A stretch of 64,000 nt of DNA, taken from positions 63,085,640 to 63,149,639 of the forward strand of contig OX104112.1 of assembly GCA_944474755.1 (NCBI GenBank), in the 5' to 3' direction. The translations under genes and the position numbers were made by a program. The DNA is from Limnoperna fortunei. Its lineage: Eukaryota; Mollusca; Bivalvia; Mytilida; Modiolidae. Positions 12,020 to 24,640 of the stretch are shown piece after piece; the stretch's first letter is position 1, and the number at the start of each line of letters is the position of its first letter. The notes beneath the pieces are model-generated. The model had not been told where the DNA came from, searched no databases, and saw only the letters and a program-made list of their open reading frames with translations.

Positions 12020-14688
12020 TTACAATTTTGTATTTTCATAACAATAGGGGCATAAAAATTGGTCGTGCAAACGTAAAACTCGAACCTTTGTACAAAAGTT
12101 AAGAGTCCAGTGACCACACTCATCACACTGAGCCCATTGTACAATGATGAGACTTGCAGCACGACGCTGTGCATCGGGGCTGTGTTTTTTTACAAATGCA
12201 ACAAGGTTCGCCTTCATCATCATCTGAAGAATAATCCTCAGATGCAGTATCAAGTGTTAAAGGACCACCCTTATTGGAAGAAATTCCAGATGTTGAGGGA
12301 CATGGTTCTTTAGTCTGTTTTTCTTTTGTTTTTACACAGTTTACTTTGCCAGATGGATCATTTTCAATCTTGTTTGACAGAATACATGAATTATTAATAG
12401 TAGATTCATCAAACACATTTAAACATTGAGTAGTATTACTCATATTGGGGGTAGTTTTAAAAGGTAGTTTAAAAGCTGTTTTGCTTTTGTTTGTAAGAAT
12501 AACTTTATTCTTTTTCTTTTGTAAGTTACCAGATATTGTTTCATTCTTTCTTTTTTTACCATTTTTTTAGTTGTTTTGACCGACATAATAGTTTTGTTTT
12601 CAAAAAAGGACTCAATTCTCTAACTGCTGTCAACTGACAAATTTACAGATACTGGTACCGGTACATTTACATCATTCTCATTCAGTGTGACACTTGATGC
12701 TCCATTCTCTTTTGTTGAATCAACAGCAATTACCTCCACAGGTTTTTCAGTGTCATCTTCACAACAGTTTTTATAAATACATGAAGGTGCTAAAACAGAT
12801 GGATTGACTACTTTTGAATTGAAGGGATATATTCCTGTTTTCAAAATGCAGATGATAAGTTCTGCTGTGATAAACCTTTACAATACGGAGCATTAGACAA
12901 TTTACCAATAATGAATTTAGTTATTTTAATACCGGGATTTTGTCTCAGATAATTTTGACACTCTTTGTGATACATTTTCTTGAATGGACCAAAGCAGCCA
13001 ATGTCAAGAGGTTGGAGTATGTGGCTGCAATGGGGAGGGAGGATAAAAAGAACAATGTTATGTGTTTTGGCCCATTCAGAAAGTGTGAGGGATACATGTG
13101 ACTTGTGGCCGTCATATAAAATTAATGTGGGGAAAATATCTTTTCCAACATTTGCATATTTGAGAAAGTGAGTTTTCAAATAGTTCATGAAGGTTGAACT
13201 GTTGGACCAACCACTTTGAGAACATTCACCCCCAGAACCTGAAGGTGTGTCATGCATCAAATCAGGATTAAACCGTTTTCCTGGAAAAATGTAATATGGG
13301 GGCAATGCCTGGCCTATGGCATTGCCACATCCATTGACAGTAACTAGCTTTTCCCTTGGCGATGTTACAGATTGAGCTGAATGATTTTTGTCACCAACAA
13401 CTTTTGGTGGGTTATGCTCAGTCTGCAGACCAGACAGAGTCTTCAATATTGTATATTAGTTCTGGTTTTGATGTAACCCATTTTGAGACATTATAGTGCC
13501 AAGCTCCTTAAAGTACTCTGCAAGTTGCTCCTTGAACGCACATTCAGCCCTTTTCATTGATAATTTTTGTGGTTTCCGTACACATAAATTAGGGAATCTA
13601 TTCAGGAAACCATAAAACCATCTGTCACTAAGGATGGGGTCAGTTGTTTTTCTCTGACCCATGAAAATTGCGTAATCTGTTGCTAAGAGCTGTACATCAG
13701 ATTTGGAATACCCATAGCCTATACTATTCATATAAATGATATGGTCAACGAGCTTTCTCTCAGTGACTTGATTGAAAACTGGTTTGGGGCCAACTTTGGC
13801 ATTGGAGGCATCAACATCCCCTAGTTGTCTATCCCTGATGGTTGTTTCTGGAACACCATATTCACGAGCAGCTCTGAAAAATATATGTAAGGATTACTTT
13901 CTTTTATATTTTTAAATAATTCATTTACTTCACACTTTGATACTTAAACATTGATGTCGTTTTTAATAAAAACTTACTATATTTCATTTGTTTATTATTA
14001 ATTGCAATAATTATTACTTTTTTGTTATTAAACATTCTTGATGTGTGATGTAATAGTGCTGATAATTTTAATATATAATTTTTTTATACCTGTATACAGA
14101 CATTTTGCCCTCATTTACAGCTTGAAAAGCATTTGTAAGTGCTTCTGTAATATACTGTCGTCGTTTCTTTTTTATTTTTTGTGGTGACTCCTGCAAAATT
14201 ATTATTTAAATAACAATAACTCAAAATACTAAAATAAAATTACTTGTGAGTTTAGTTAAAAAGTTATTTTTTTAATTTTTTTTATAATTGAAAAATGACA
14301 ATCCCACAGGACATGTTGGATACGTTTACAAATACGTAAAATATACATAAATTTGCATATAATTCCTGTAAACAAAATAAAATAAAAGAAATCAGTATAT
14401 TTTGTTATTATTTTTTATTGCATCTCATTTATACAGCGAACACATGCTAATTACAAGTGAAACTTTCGGCTTCACAATTTTATCGATCGGGCATTAATGT
14501 TTTGTTGACGTCGACACACATGAATGGTCGTGACCTGAACTTGTGTTGTCATAAAATTTTATTGAGATTGCCCCGCCTACTTCGGAAAATTTTGGCTATT
14601 TTTATAACAGGCATTCGCATGAAGGACGGGAAGTTACGTTTGGTGGATAAAGAAGAAAATGTGTTAAACTTACCGTAAATGCAAACAT
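12020..14688 (-). pseudogene. Pogo/Tigger-like DDE transposase with C-terminal zinc finger, frame-broken
   Basis: The minus strand shows a spliced transposase. Exon 1 (14688-14674) encodes MFAFT, with donor GTAAGT. Exon 2 (14190-14090) encodes the first part of a Psq-type helix-turn-helix (ITEALTNAFQAVNEGKMSVY). Exon 3 starts at 13873 (RAAREYGVPETTIRDRQLG) and continues through a CENP-B/Tc5-like DNA-binding segment (WFYGFLNRFPNLCVRKP), the DDE_1 core (LYDGHKSHVS, LPPHCSHILQPLDIGCFG) and a C-terminal Cys-rich finger (CCICKK, then QCDECGHW and CPYC). Breaks: a stop and frame slip at about 13458-13430 that destroys the first catalytic region (expected D-E-T-G), a frameshift at about 12844 and one at about 12185. 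The last two sit in short homopolymers, so sequencing or assembly error is possible there. The second and third catalytic Asp are still visible. Splice phases 0 and 2 are consistent across the three exons. Confidence 0.88.
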
Positions 14689-14810
14689 TTTCGTCAAATT
14701 GATAACAAATTCGTGTGCTACGTACTGTGACCTATATGTACCACAGTTTATGACGTAAATTGCGGAAGTGACGCAAAAATATCGCTAAAATAAAAAATAC
14801 CTCGATAATA

Positions 14811-14833
14811 CGCATACGTCGATAATAGGTCGT
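14811..14833. repeat. Right terminal inverted repeat of the pogo-like element
   Basis: Inverted counterpart of 11511-11532. It is followed by one extra G and then TA. The tandem repeat interrupted at the left end resumes within about 20 nt. Confidence 0.65.
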
Positions 14834-14844
14834 GTACGTATACT

Positions 14845-14965
14845 TAATAATGTCATCCCATCATGCTTGGTTATAGAACCGCGGACCAAATACCAATATT
14901 AGTCAAGGTAGGTAACACCAGATAGGTTGTCATGTACTATTCATTAAGGAACTTATATTTTAATA
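14845..14965. repeat. Tandem repeat, right part beyond the pogo-like element
   Basis: AATGTCATCCCATCATGCTT and GTAACACCAGATAGGTTGTC continue the unit pattern of 11140-11510. Confidence 0.6.
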
Positions 14966-15428
14966 TTTATTGTACCATGCATTGTTAATGTGGAAAATAT
15001 AGTTGTTATAATATGATTGATCAAAATCACAGATAACATTTTTAACATTTTTAAACTAGCAACCGACCGGAATAATCAAGGTTTTTTCAGATCGGCAACG
15101 TAGTTTCAGAAGATGTTTTGGTTTAAAACCTAACGGATACTATATTATTTTCACATTAGGTATCAAAGTTTGCAATTAGTTGATACGACAATGTCGCTTA
15201 TCTCAAACTTAAACTGCACAATCTGTCTAGCTGGTTTGCAAATGTCAACAGAATTGTAAATAACTTGAATTAATACTTAGAAATTGATAAGATTTTTCTC
15301 ATGCATATGTATTCAATAGCTGCAAATTACATTAATCTGATTCCTCAAATTCGTTCGACAGATTTGAAGGTATTTTTGTTAAAGAAGGACAGTACTAAAT
15401 TAACCCGTAATAGCTAATAAATACTTAC

Positions 15429-15506
15429 CCTTAAACTTACAGTACGTAACCACTGAAACAACAGTTCCCGTCAATCCCAAACAAACAAATAGCGGGGCAG
15501 TACCAT
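15429..15506 (-). CDS. Candidate transmembrane exon (third in the series)
   Basis: Minus strand: the acceptor TTGCTTTTTCAG ends at 15507 and the open frame runs to the donor GTAAGT at 15428 (AAG-G|GTAAGT). An alternative donor, TACT|GTAAGT, lies at 15440. Both give phase 1 to phase 1. The peptide has a hydrophobic run, PLFVCLGLTGTVVSVVTYC, followed by KFK, which is a single-pass membrane segment with basic residues on one side. Phase and length class match the other membrane exons at 30148-30050 and 17186-17070. It could be an alternative membrane exon of the same gene, an exon of a decayed paralogue, or chance. Good signals at both ends favour a real exon. Confidence 0.5.
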
Positions 15507-16629
15507 CTGAAAAAGCAAATCCGACATGTAGCTTCTACGATCTCGTGCGGGCCACTAATGTTATAGTCTCTATAAATGAATGTGATCCATGTTTTGCTTT
15601 AGCACCTCAATTACTTTTAAATGCTTTAGTTAACAATTGTTCAATAAACTAACTTTTTTACAATAACCCCGCACGTTAAATATATTTTTGTGTTGGTTAT
15701 GTTGATGAAAATGATCATATTCTGATTGCAACAGACGGCCTGAAGTTTGATAACTATATATACCATATGTATGATTTTGTTTATTATTTAAATGAAACAA
15801 ATAGCCGCTGTTAAAAATATTTTACTTCAGCACAGCATGACATTTAAATCATGTAGTAATATTTGACAAACAGTAATCGTTCTATTAATAAGATTATTGT
15901 GCACATTATGAATATTTTCTAATGAAGATTCGGATAGAGATGGCAATATAAATATTATAGGAAAACATAGATTTCTGTGTTAAACTTCATTGACCTTGCC
16001 ACACAGTGAAGACCGAATGTGTTGACTGGTAATACTGATGCATTAGTCTTAATCTATAATGTAAATTCATTTGCTGTTGCTGTGGGGGCCTTTTTCGCAC
16101 TTGCATATCCACTAAAAGTATGTTTTCATTGTATCAGGTTTCGTGGATGACATAAATTAAAATCTTAAAATTGAACTATTGTGTTCTAATTTTCATAGCC
16201 ACAGCACATATTTACAATGCAAATGCATCAAATCAAAGGATATTCATTTGTAACTCGTTTAAGATGAATATCAGTGCGGATGTTTTGAACTAATACAGAT
16301 CATTACTGGAATAATGTTCTGAAATAAATTGCATAACCAGGATATAAATTGCTAACTTGATTAAATTGCACAAACGAAACCAGAACCGTTACTTAAAGAG
16401 AAGAAATCCAATTCATTATTAAAAAAGACATTTGAATATACATCAGCCGGGCAGGTAATAAACTAACAAATAGAATAACGGTACCCAGCCAACATGTTCG
16501 AGAAGAAGGATACAGACACATACACTATGGGCCCACATAAACAGATGTGGAAATGGAAATCGTTTTTTTCCTTTTCACCAAAACGGCATTAATGAAGACA
16601 GGATATATTTAATATATTTACTATTTAAT

Positions 16630-16720
16630 TTAGAGTCATTTATGACGACGTAGCTCTGTCAGGACCAATCACCGGGTATTTATATTATCTTATTCCGTTT
16701 TCTTGAAAAAGCAGGTTTTA
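16630..16720. repeat. Short repeat shared with 51240-51340
   Basis: CCTGTTTTCTTGAAAAAGCA-like sequence and the neighbouring GATTTAGAGTC occur in both places. Nature unknown. Confidence 0.4.
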
Positions 16721-17069
16721 AGTGAGATGATGATGGTGGCGTATAGTGTCGTAAAATCAAAGATTTTTATTTTGTTACATTGAGGAAAAGATCTGTTGTC
16801 TGTCACGTCTTTGGAATTTTGTAGTATAAACAAAACCGATGCCACTCCTGAAGTAGCATGTATCACTGTATTTTTGAAGCATCATTTTATAAATGTTAAA
16901 ATTGTGGTTAGGAGTTTTGATAGTGGCTTGGTGGTACACTAAGGCGATTCTGCTATGAAACGCTGACTGTATATTAATCCAGCATTACAATGGATGTAAA
17001 AAAAGACGATTAATGGAATATATATATAACTTTTCCGAATGACATAAACACTTAGGTATAAAAACTTAC

Positions 17070-17186
17070 ATATGCAGTTCACACCTATAAAACCAACAGG
17101 CAAAGCTACTGTAAGGTTTACTGCTAAAGGAATGAGAAGCAAGACCACTATAACTTTTCCAATCATCAACAACATCAAGCTGCGTC
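17070..17186 (-). CDS. Candidate transmembrane exon (second in the series)
   Basis: Minus strand: the acceptor TTTCTTTCTTGAAAG ends at 17187, followed by 117 nt of open frame and the donor GTAAGT at 17069. Phase 1 to phase 1, 38 complete codons. The peptide is strongly hydrophobic (LMLLMIGKVIVVLLLIPLAV, then a second stretch LTVALPVGFIG) and would span the membrane once or form a hairpin. The same segment could be read as an N-terminal signal peptide starting at an internal Met, in which case it would be the first exon of a different gene. The acceptor has A at the position before AG, slightly weak. The phase agrees with the other membrane exons. Confidence 0.42.
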
Positions 17187-17189
17187 CTT

Positions 17190-18983
17190 TCAAGAAAGAA
17201 AACAGAAATACTGTTGTGTTTAACATTTTTTCCACGAAACAAGTTAAAATCAGTGATAAATTTAAGTCTACCTCGGTTTTTATAGGCCGGTTTTACTCTA
17301 TAGCAGTTTTGACATTGATTAATAATGTTATAGTTCTACCAGCCAGTCCCAAGACTATTTGACCAGATTTTTTTTAAACACTTTTAAAGTACTACTTGGT
17401 GCTGTGCGATTAGTATTAAGATTTTGATCAAATGGCCAAGGCTTTCACACTGCATTTTGATAATAAGCATATAACAGAATCCATTTCATATTCAGAACAT
17501 CTGTTACATTTGTTATGCAAACGTATAATGCTGTATTTTTCTACAAAATAAAAACATCTTGCTGTTTGAAAATGAAAAGCTTCTTCATCATACAGGCACT
17601 TGCAGGTTCATTTATTCTTAACCCATTTTTCATAACATATGCACATTTATATAACAACTGCTTAATTTCAGAGGATATTTCAAATTACATGTAATTGTGA
17701 AGTATCATGTAATAGTATCCTTGAGCAGGTGGATATATTTTACTTGTGTTTATATGCTTACAGCATATAACAAATTTTTCTCTTCACGAGATAAATTTTG
17801 TGTATGGATAATTTTTGGCAATACTATCTAATAAGCAATGGGTACCTCTAATTTGATATTGGTGTACATCCAAAGGTTTCAAGAAATTATGAAAAGGCAA
17901 CAATATCAGTATAGGAATATTATTATTATTTATATCGCTCCTGTACTTTGCTGCCTTGAACATCCCGGTCAGAAGGAGTTGTCAGTGTATTGTAGGGATA
18001 GCCGTACCTTAGTGGGTAACGAGTTTGGAGAGTGCAACGCTTCTAACACGACACAGTCTATTTTGTAGATGTTGATAAGCGTAGGCTCGTTTAAGCTGTA
18101 ACTTAATTTTTCGCATTTTCCCATACTACATATTAAACGGTGGGATTAAAAATGTAATACCCTTTGGTATATTATTTCCGAATTAAATCATTGCTCTAAT
18201 TCTGCAATACTACTTGCTTAGACGTCAAACAATAGATCAATTAATCTTTGAATTTTGTTACTCGTTCTAATTTGGTCCATTTCGTGACAGTTTAATATGT
18301 TACGTAAATTTAAAAGGAAATTTACAACTATCTAAACTGCTGCACATTCTATTTTTATATCTAGTGTGTGAATAATTAGGTAAACTTATAGTTAGGCAGG
18401 AATCGATAATATGTTAAACCTGTTTTCCGATCTAAATCATTATATTATTTTACGAGATTACAAAAGTCTTATTACTCTGTACTTAGGAACCGCTAGAGCA
18501 TGTACAACATTGGTGATCGCTGAACTAGAAGAAGATTACGTATCAAATAGAGAACGAATATATTGCTGAACTAAATGGATATATAAAAATGCTTAAATTT
18601 TACATAAAACACTTTCGTCCCTTTTTCAAAATAGTTGAAAAATTTGGTAGGTACCCTTTTTTATTAAAATAACCCATTTGCAAGGCAATCCAATACAATT
18701 AGCATTTTTGTTCAATGCAACAATGTTAAAAATCTGCGAATCTGACTGATCATTGCCTTAAATTGGCAAATTGCATGAGAAATTCCGTTTGCGTCATAAT
18801 TTTCGGAATATCCATTTTACCCAAATATCCCATTTCCAAAAGGCAAACATCTGTCATCTTGTGTGCAAACCTAGACATAGCATTCTAAGCTAGTGCAAAG
18901 TTTCATGAGAATACATATATTTATTCTTCAAAAAATAATTACTCTGCTGTAGTCAAAAACGTGAAAATATTAATAATAAACAT
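17190..18983. other. Unannotated sequence
   Basis: A short plus-strand frame (about 17938-18068, ending NASNTTQSIL) with four Cys is the only coding-like patch. No domain recognised. Confidence 0.35.
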
Positions 18984-19024
18984 ACTACTATTATTACTAC
19001 TACTACTACTAATAATAATAATAA
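18984..19024. repeat. Trinucleotide microsatellite
   Basis: ACT/ATT/AAT triplets over about 40 nt. Confidence 0.8.
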
Positions 19025-20859
19025 TCAACTGGGCTAAAACATTATGACCTCCGACGATTTTTTATAATTTTTTATTTTTATAATAATAAATGCAAATTGT
19101 GAGTGCAAGCAAGTCACAAAAAGTCCTTATTATTTACAAAAAGGCGAATGTCAGGCCTTGAATCTTTCGACTCCTAATAAAACAATGCCTCAATAACGTT
19201 CCGGTTATACAGAGAGAAAGAATAAATATTGGTTCAATCCTAAAAAGTGATATAGTCTTTCCAATTCATGCATTTAAAAAGAACACCAGAGTTTATGACA
19301 TTTAAATTTTACCTCTAAACAACATTTAATTTAGTAGTTTGTCTTTAAAAATTTACAAATTTGAAAGAAAAGCTATTTAAATATCAGATACAATAAACCA
19401 GGTCAAATTTTAGTGACTATGAAATGATATTTTTTTTATTAAAATTGATTTTTCACAATATCAACAAATTTTAGAAAAACAGAAAAGCATATTAAATATG
19501 ACGTTGAGAAACGTAAATGACATTGACATTATTTATGGTTAAAATTGAATATATTTCACAACATAAGCAAATTAAGGACACAACAGTTAAGTACCTTTTA
19601 AAATAACAAATAGGACAAAGAGCAGCATAAATGACCGTGACCACTGACCTTTTGATCTACACCTATATAATTCATAAAAAATTATCATGTATAAGAATAA
19701 ATCACTTAACATTCAAGTAAAATGGAAAAAATGGCAAACAAAGGACTTTGACTTTGACTTCTAACATTGTAAAATTGACTGCTACAGGTCAACACTGAAC
19801 AACAGCAAAGATTATAGGTCAAATATATGTTACAGTTATTTAGATATTGCTATTTTGTACGATCCAGTGGAAATAACTATTACAAAGGTTCATTAAAATG
19901 ACTTCATGCGCTCCAAGGTATCCATTTTGCTCATGTTTTCACTTCTGTATCTCATATCATATGGTTATAGAAGGGATCTGCACACAACATAGTAAACAAC
20001 ATTTAAAGATGACCTTGACATTTGACCTTTATTATCAAAGGTCAGGTATGACTGACAGTGAAGATCCCATATCAATATATGTTTTAGGTAATGAGATATC
20101 GCTATTCTGTAAGATTCCACGCTGATACTATACTTTAGTTTCATACATTGCCGCGTTTTTTATACCAGATGTTCACCTAAAATTATCTCTCTATAATTCT
20201 ATTCATGCTGTAACTTATTGATATTAAGTGTTTTGATTGAAAAAAAACCACTTAAATTGCGTCTTCTCAGAAACTTTATATATCGATGTTTCCTCTGAGA
20301 GGACTACTTTCAGTATCCAGTGTAAACAAGATGGCGTCCTCCTAGCGTATCGTTAGGGAGAGGGAATGTTTTCTTTGCCCCAATGATTTCCAATTAAATC
20401 GATTGAGATTTCAAATAAAATATAATATAATTATAATTAAGTGTTTCATTTTGTTTTTTCCTATCAATATCTACAGAACCGCGATTCCTTTCGTACTATG
20501 TTTGAAACCTACGTTTTTCTGCCTAGGTACGTTTTGAGCTCTAGATGGGTTACTGTAACTGTTTTTGCTGTTTAAAAAAAATCGTAGCGATTATTTCACA
20601 CAATTATAAGGATTAAACACTCCCTCACAAACTTGACATAAAGTTCTTCGGACTTTATTTAGTTTGGGAGTGAGTCGCCGGAGTTTACACATTGATAATT
20701 TCCTAAAACTCAGTGTTTAATCCTATATTATATTTTGTCAAGTTACATTGTTTATGGTTGGTAATATAAAACAACAAATACACCAGCTTTTAATTTTTGA
20801 AATTGTAATGTTACAATGTACAGATGTACATTTTATAGACTTCTTTACACACAGACTGT
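19025..20859. other. Diverged repeat sequence
   Basis: Contains TGACCTTGACATTTGACC-type motifs near 19630-20040 related to the repeat at 30.7 kb. No gene seen. Confidence 0.4.
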
Positions 20860-21274
20860 CATCCTCACAAGTGAGGGTTTCTGTGTCCACATCTGTCCAC
20901 GAAACTCCGACAAACTTAGCTAGGAAATTCCCGGACTAGAAGTCACTATTTTGATTGGCTACATCATATCTGCAAGTAGCCATTCAAAAGCTCGCTTTCA
21001 TTCACGACTTGGTTAGGGGATATCACGATGTCTATTGTAAATAAACCAAACGGATGTGTTACATAGACCATTTAAAAATCAGTGTATTTTGTACAGTAGT
21101 GTTAGTAGTTTGTTAGTGCCGCTTTATTTATTAGTTGCGTTACGTTTCCTTCCCACTCAATAATGAGTAGGATTGACTACTGCCAGACACTTGCTTCTTT
21201 CAATTAATTTCATTGGTTGATTTTTTGAAGATTTGACGTCATAGAAAATATTCTAGCCCGGGAATTTCCTAGCT
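20860..21274. mobile_element. MITE, copy 1 (right inverted repeat shortened)
   Basis: Begins CATCCTCACAAGTGAGGGTT and shares about 400 nt with 34940-35411. The right end stops at CCTAGCTA, losing most of the terminal inverted repeat. AGACTGT flanks both sides (20853-20859 and 21275-21281). Confidence 0.7.
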
Positions 21275-23074
21275 AGACTGTGTAAGTCATTCAATTGAAA
21301 AAAAAATATGCAAGGTTATTTTGAGACTTGTCAGAAAATAATTTACATTTTTGAGGTTTCTCTTGAATATTTGTAAAATTATAATTGTGCATTTTAGTTT
21401 TTTTCTAACAATTCAAGTGGTACCTACAGTATGATTCTTTTTTCAAAAACAATTGAAATTTACCATAGATTACTTAAGGTTTTTGATGTATTCTTGTTAC
21501 TATATCTTCGATATGTACTTAAATAGACTAAAAATATACTTTTCCCTCTGCAACTGTTTTGGTATTGTGCTATATGGAGAGATGTAGTAACCTCGCCTGC
21601 GGCGCGTTCACAAAACTCACAATATTATATCTATAGGTAAACAGTTCCTCTGAAGAAGTCCATGATAGATAATTAGTAAAAGTAGCACTAACAATTTATT
21701 AACTTATGTAATTCTCTACAGTCCTTTTAAGGTGTCATTTGCCAGTTTGGACTTTTCCAAGAGTAGTATACAAATCTTATTGAAAATTTAAAAATTAGCA
21801 GGATAATGTACATTAGAGTTGAATAACGGTAGTGCAAAAGAGCATCAAAGATTTGCGTTCTAAAGCACAGTAGAAAAATGGAGACTTCACGGGTGATAAA
21901 AATGACGTAAGACAAAGGCAGAACAAGAAATTGGTATGATGTATTTGGTTACATAGGGACTTGCCTTTAGTCAATCAACTAAACAACTGCAGTACTCCAA
22001 TTGACATTAAAATACATTTTGGATCCATTTAAAAAAACAGCGGTTTTTGTTTTTGAGATTTTGTGCTATTTGATAATATTTCTTATTCTTTTTATGGATT
22101 TTTGTAAAATTATTTAATTTAATTATACAGTACTTGCACCCGTAAACGCAACACTTTGACTGATTGATAACTGATTGGTGACGGATTTTGGAACGCTGAA
22201 GGATCGCTGACTGATTGATGATGAATACATCCGTCCAAAATTATGAATCCGTCATTACCTTGGTAACCGTCAGCGATCAGTTCAATCAGTGCGATCCAGC
22301 ATCGGTCATTTAATTATATGCATAAATCGGTCAGTTTATTGACGGATACGTATACATTAATAATTTAAGGATAAAACGAATTCTGCGTGATTTTTATATT
22401 ATATATGCATTTATAATAAAATTAATAATAAAATAAACGCAAGTATTCAAAAAAAAATAGTTAATACAATGTCTCGTTCTTAAAAATAACATAAGTAAAC
22501 ATATTTAAAGAAAAAAACTATTTTCTTTATATTATATAATAAAGCAAATTTCTTTAAAACAGGACATATTTGCGGGTTGCGCCCTGTAAACCTTAAACAA
22601 CTTCGATTTAAAGCACATCAGTAGCGACGAGGTAAATGTTTTATATTCGTAATCCTTTATTGATTCTCTTTTTTATTTCCGCGACTCGTGATTTCGGCCT
22701 ATTTTATTTTCTGCGTCCTGCTAAATGTATCTTTGTTGTCCTATATTAAGCCGACCCGACTCCCCAAATCAGTAACAAATTTATTTTTATTTAGGAAAGA
22801 ACGTGGCCTCTTTTTGACATCATTACTAGTTACTTAAATGAATGCCTACGTGTTTTTATTTAGTCTACAACATTTTTAAATACAATTATAAAATTGTTGT
22901 GTATAAACAATCGTTGAACTGTTGAACAAGCATTGTCAATCAAAACAAATTGTTGACTCAACAAAAAGTTGTATTGTAAAATATACAGCGATTCTGGTCG
23001 CAAGTTTTATTTGACAGGCAATAAAAAAGAAGTTAAAAAGTATAATTACAATTACTCTGGATTGTTTCATTTAT

Positions 23075-23275
23075 TTCATGGCGTCCATTTTTTATTGGGG
23101 TAGGGTGGGAGGAAGCCGGAGTACACGGGTTAAAACGGACAAGTCAATACAGTTGTTGAGCACACCCTATCTGCAGTCGTTCGAAAATCCACAACCTGTT
23201 TATAGGCATTTAATAACTAGTAGATGACTAACCAATCAGCCACTAAGACCCTAATAACGCCGGGGAGACTTGTCT
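23075..23275 (-). repeat. SINE unit 1 inside transposon copy 1
   Basis: It contains ATGGCGTCC, GAAGCCGGAGTAC and a degraded B-box (GTTCGAAAATCC). The homologous unit lies at 43745-43945. Confidence 0.6.
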
Positions 23276-23476
23276 GTGAATACTGCAGTGAAGCGTAAAA
23301 ATGTGTTACAGATAGACACGTGTTATAGTACGAAATAGTAATTTTTTTTAACAAAACGTCATTAATTTCCTAGATCTATGAAGATCGGTTTGAACATTAC
23401 AGTCATATCGATAAAACAGAACCTTTTCAAAACGTACCCTTTAAAGGATTGTCATTCATTTTGAATAACTTTTTTC

Positions 23477-23500
23477 ATTGATTGATTGATTGATTGATTG
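23477..23500. repeat. ATTG tetranucleotide run
   Basis: Six ATTG units. Confidence 0.9.
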
Positions 23501-23639
23501 GATGCTTGCTTTTCTTTCAGCGAGGGTGTTCAGCTTTATTCATGACGAGAATAAGTTAAATATCAGTTAGATTTGTTTGTTTGTTTGATTGTATGTTTAA
23601 ATATTGTTTAACGCCACTTATAGCAATTTTTGCAGATAT

Positions 23640-23835
23640 ATCATGGCGTCGAGTTTTTATTGGAGGAGGAAGCCGGAGTACCAAGTGGAAGTGGAAGAGA
23701 GAAGAAAGTGGCAATCCTTGTCAATTAAGTCGAGTGCACCCTGCCCGCCTTGAGACTCGAACCCGCAACCTCAGTGTTGACAGACAACGTGATTAATAGT
23801 AGACTACCATAACCACTCGGCCACCGATGCCCCCT
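23640..23835 (-). repeat. SINE unit 2 inside transposon copy 1
   Basis: B-box complement GAGACTCGAACCCGCAAC and A-box complement TAACCACTCGG. Body GAGGAAGCCGGAGTACC. Homologous to 44285-44485. Confidence 0.7.
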
Positions 23836-24451
23836 CAGTTAATTAGAGAAAGATGGAAAAAAGGGCAAACATGTTGAATTCAACTGGAAAAATAAGTGGT
23901 ATGAGTATGGGCGGAAAATTTTAAGCCTTCTCGTTTTCGAAATCTACAAAAGAGATCCTTAGCGTGCAAGAACTCTCTAAACACGTCACTATGGTTCGCG
24001 GCAATTCTATTATATCCTGAACCACCCCTCCCCCCTTCCCCAAAAACGTGATACCTATAGTAACTAATTTCAAACACTTCTGAATTTAAAGGAAACCTTT
24101 TATACTTATATATCATAAAATATCGAATGACTATAACAGACATCGTAAAATAAACAAATTGTGACGGCTAAAATGCGAAAGCAGGATTGATTTTTAAAAT
24201 TATGCTTACATGTTTGCGTCTTAAACTCGTATGCTTCTATATACAAACGCGTTTATTCTTTATTTGACATTTACTTCTGTGTAAATTCATGTGACACAAT
24301 TAGTAAGTGAATAAAATATATAAATAGATGTATTTGCTTTTGTCTTAAATCTTTCTCAGTATTATACACCAGAATTCTTAGGAATTGTGGCACAGAAAGA
24401 AAACTGATCAAACCACGACAAATGATCTTTTTACGCGTTTATAATAAAAAA

Positions 24452-24640
24452 CCTCGACCGCGGTGGTTAAGGTAGCAGTAATCTAGTATTGATCACCCCG
24501 TTCGACCCTTACAGCGAGAGGGTGTGCTCGACTCATCCCTAAATTTGCAAAGAGAAACAGTTTTCCTGTCGAAGGTCTGCTGTTTCGTTGGGTACTGCAG
24601 CTCTTCCTTATAAACACTCGACGCCATATTAAATAGACTA
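24452..24640 (+). repeat. SINE unit 3 inside transposon copy 1
   Basis: Plus-oriented: CGACCGCGGTGGTTAAGGTA (A-box region), CCCGTTCGACCC (B-box), then the body in reverse relation to units 1 and 2. Homologous to 45395-45600. Confidence 0.65.

Larger units (their letters stand above)
11511..14834 (-). mobile_element. Pogo/Tigger-like DNA transposon with terminal inverted repeats
   Basis: The transposase pseudogene is flanked by imperfect terminal inverted repeats: 11511-11532 begins ACGACCTATTACCGATGTA, and the reverse complement of 14833-14811 begins ACGACCTATTATCGACGTA. A TA dinucleotide lies directly outside each end (11509-11510 and 14835-14836), as expected for the Tc1/mariner/pogo superfamily. 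Length is about 3.3 kb. A second copy of the end motif (CCTATTACCGATGTA) lies inside at 11716-11730. The element interrupts a tandem repeat that resumes after the right end. Confidence 0.7.

Noticed and set aside
17838..18068. 76-codon plus frame ending in a Cys-containing NASNTTQ segment
   Set aside because: Considered as an extracellular exon, but there is no acceptor or donor in phase and no recognised fold.
23581..23796. 71-codon plus frame
   Set aside because: It lies within a SINE and has no independent support.
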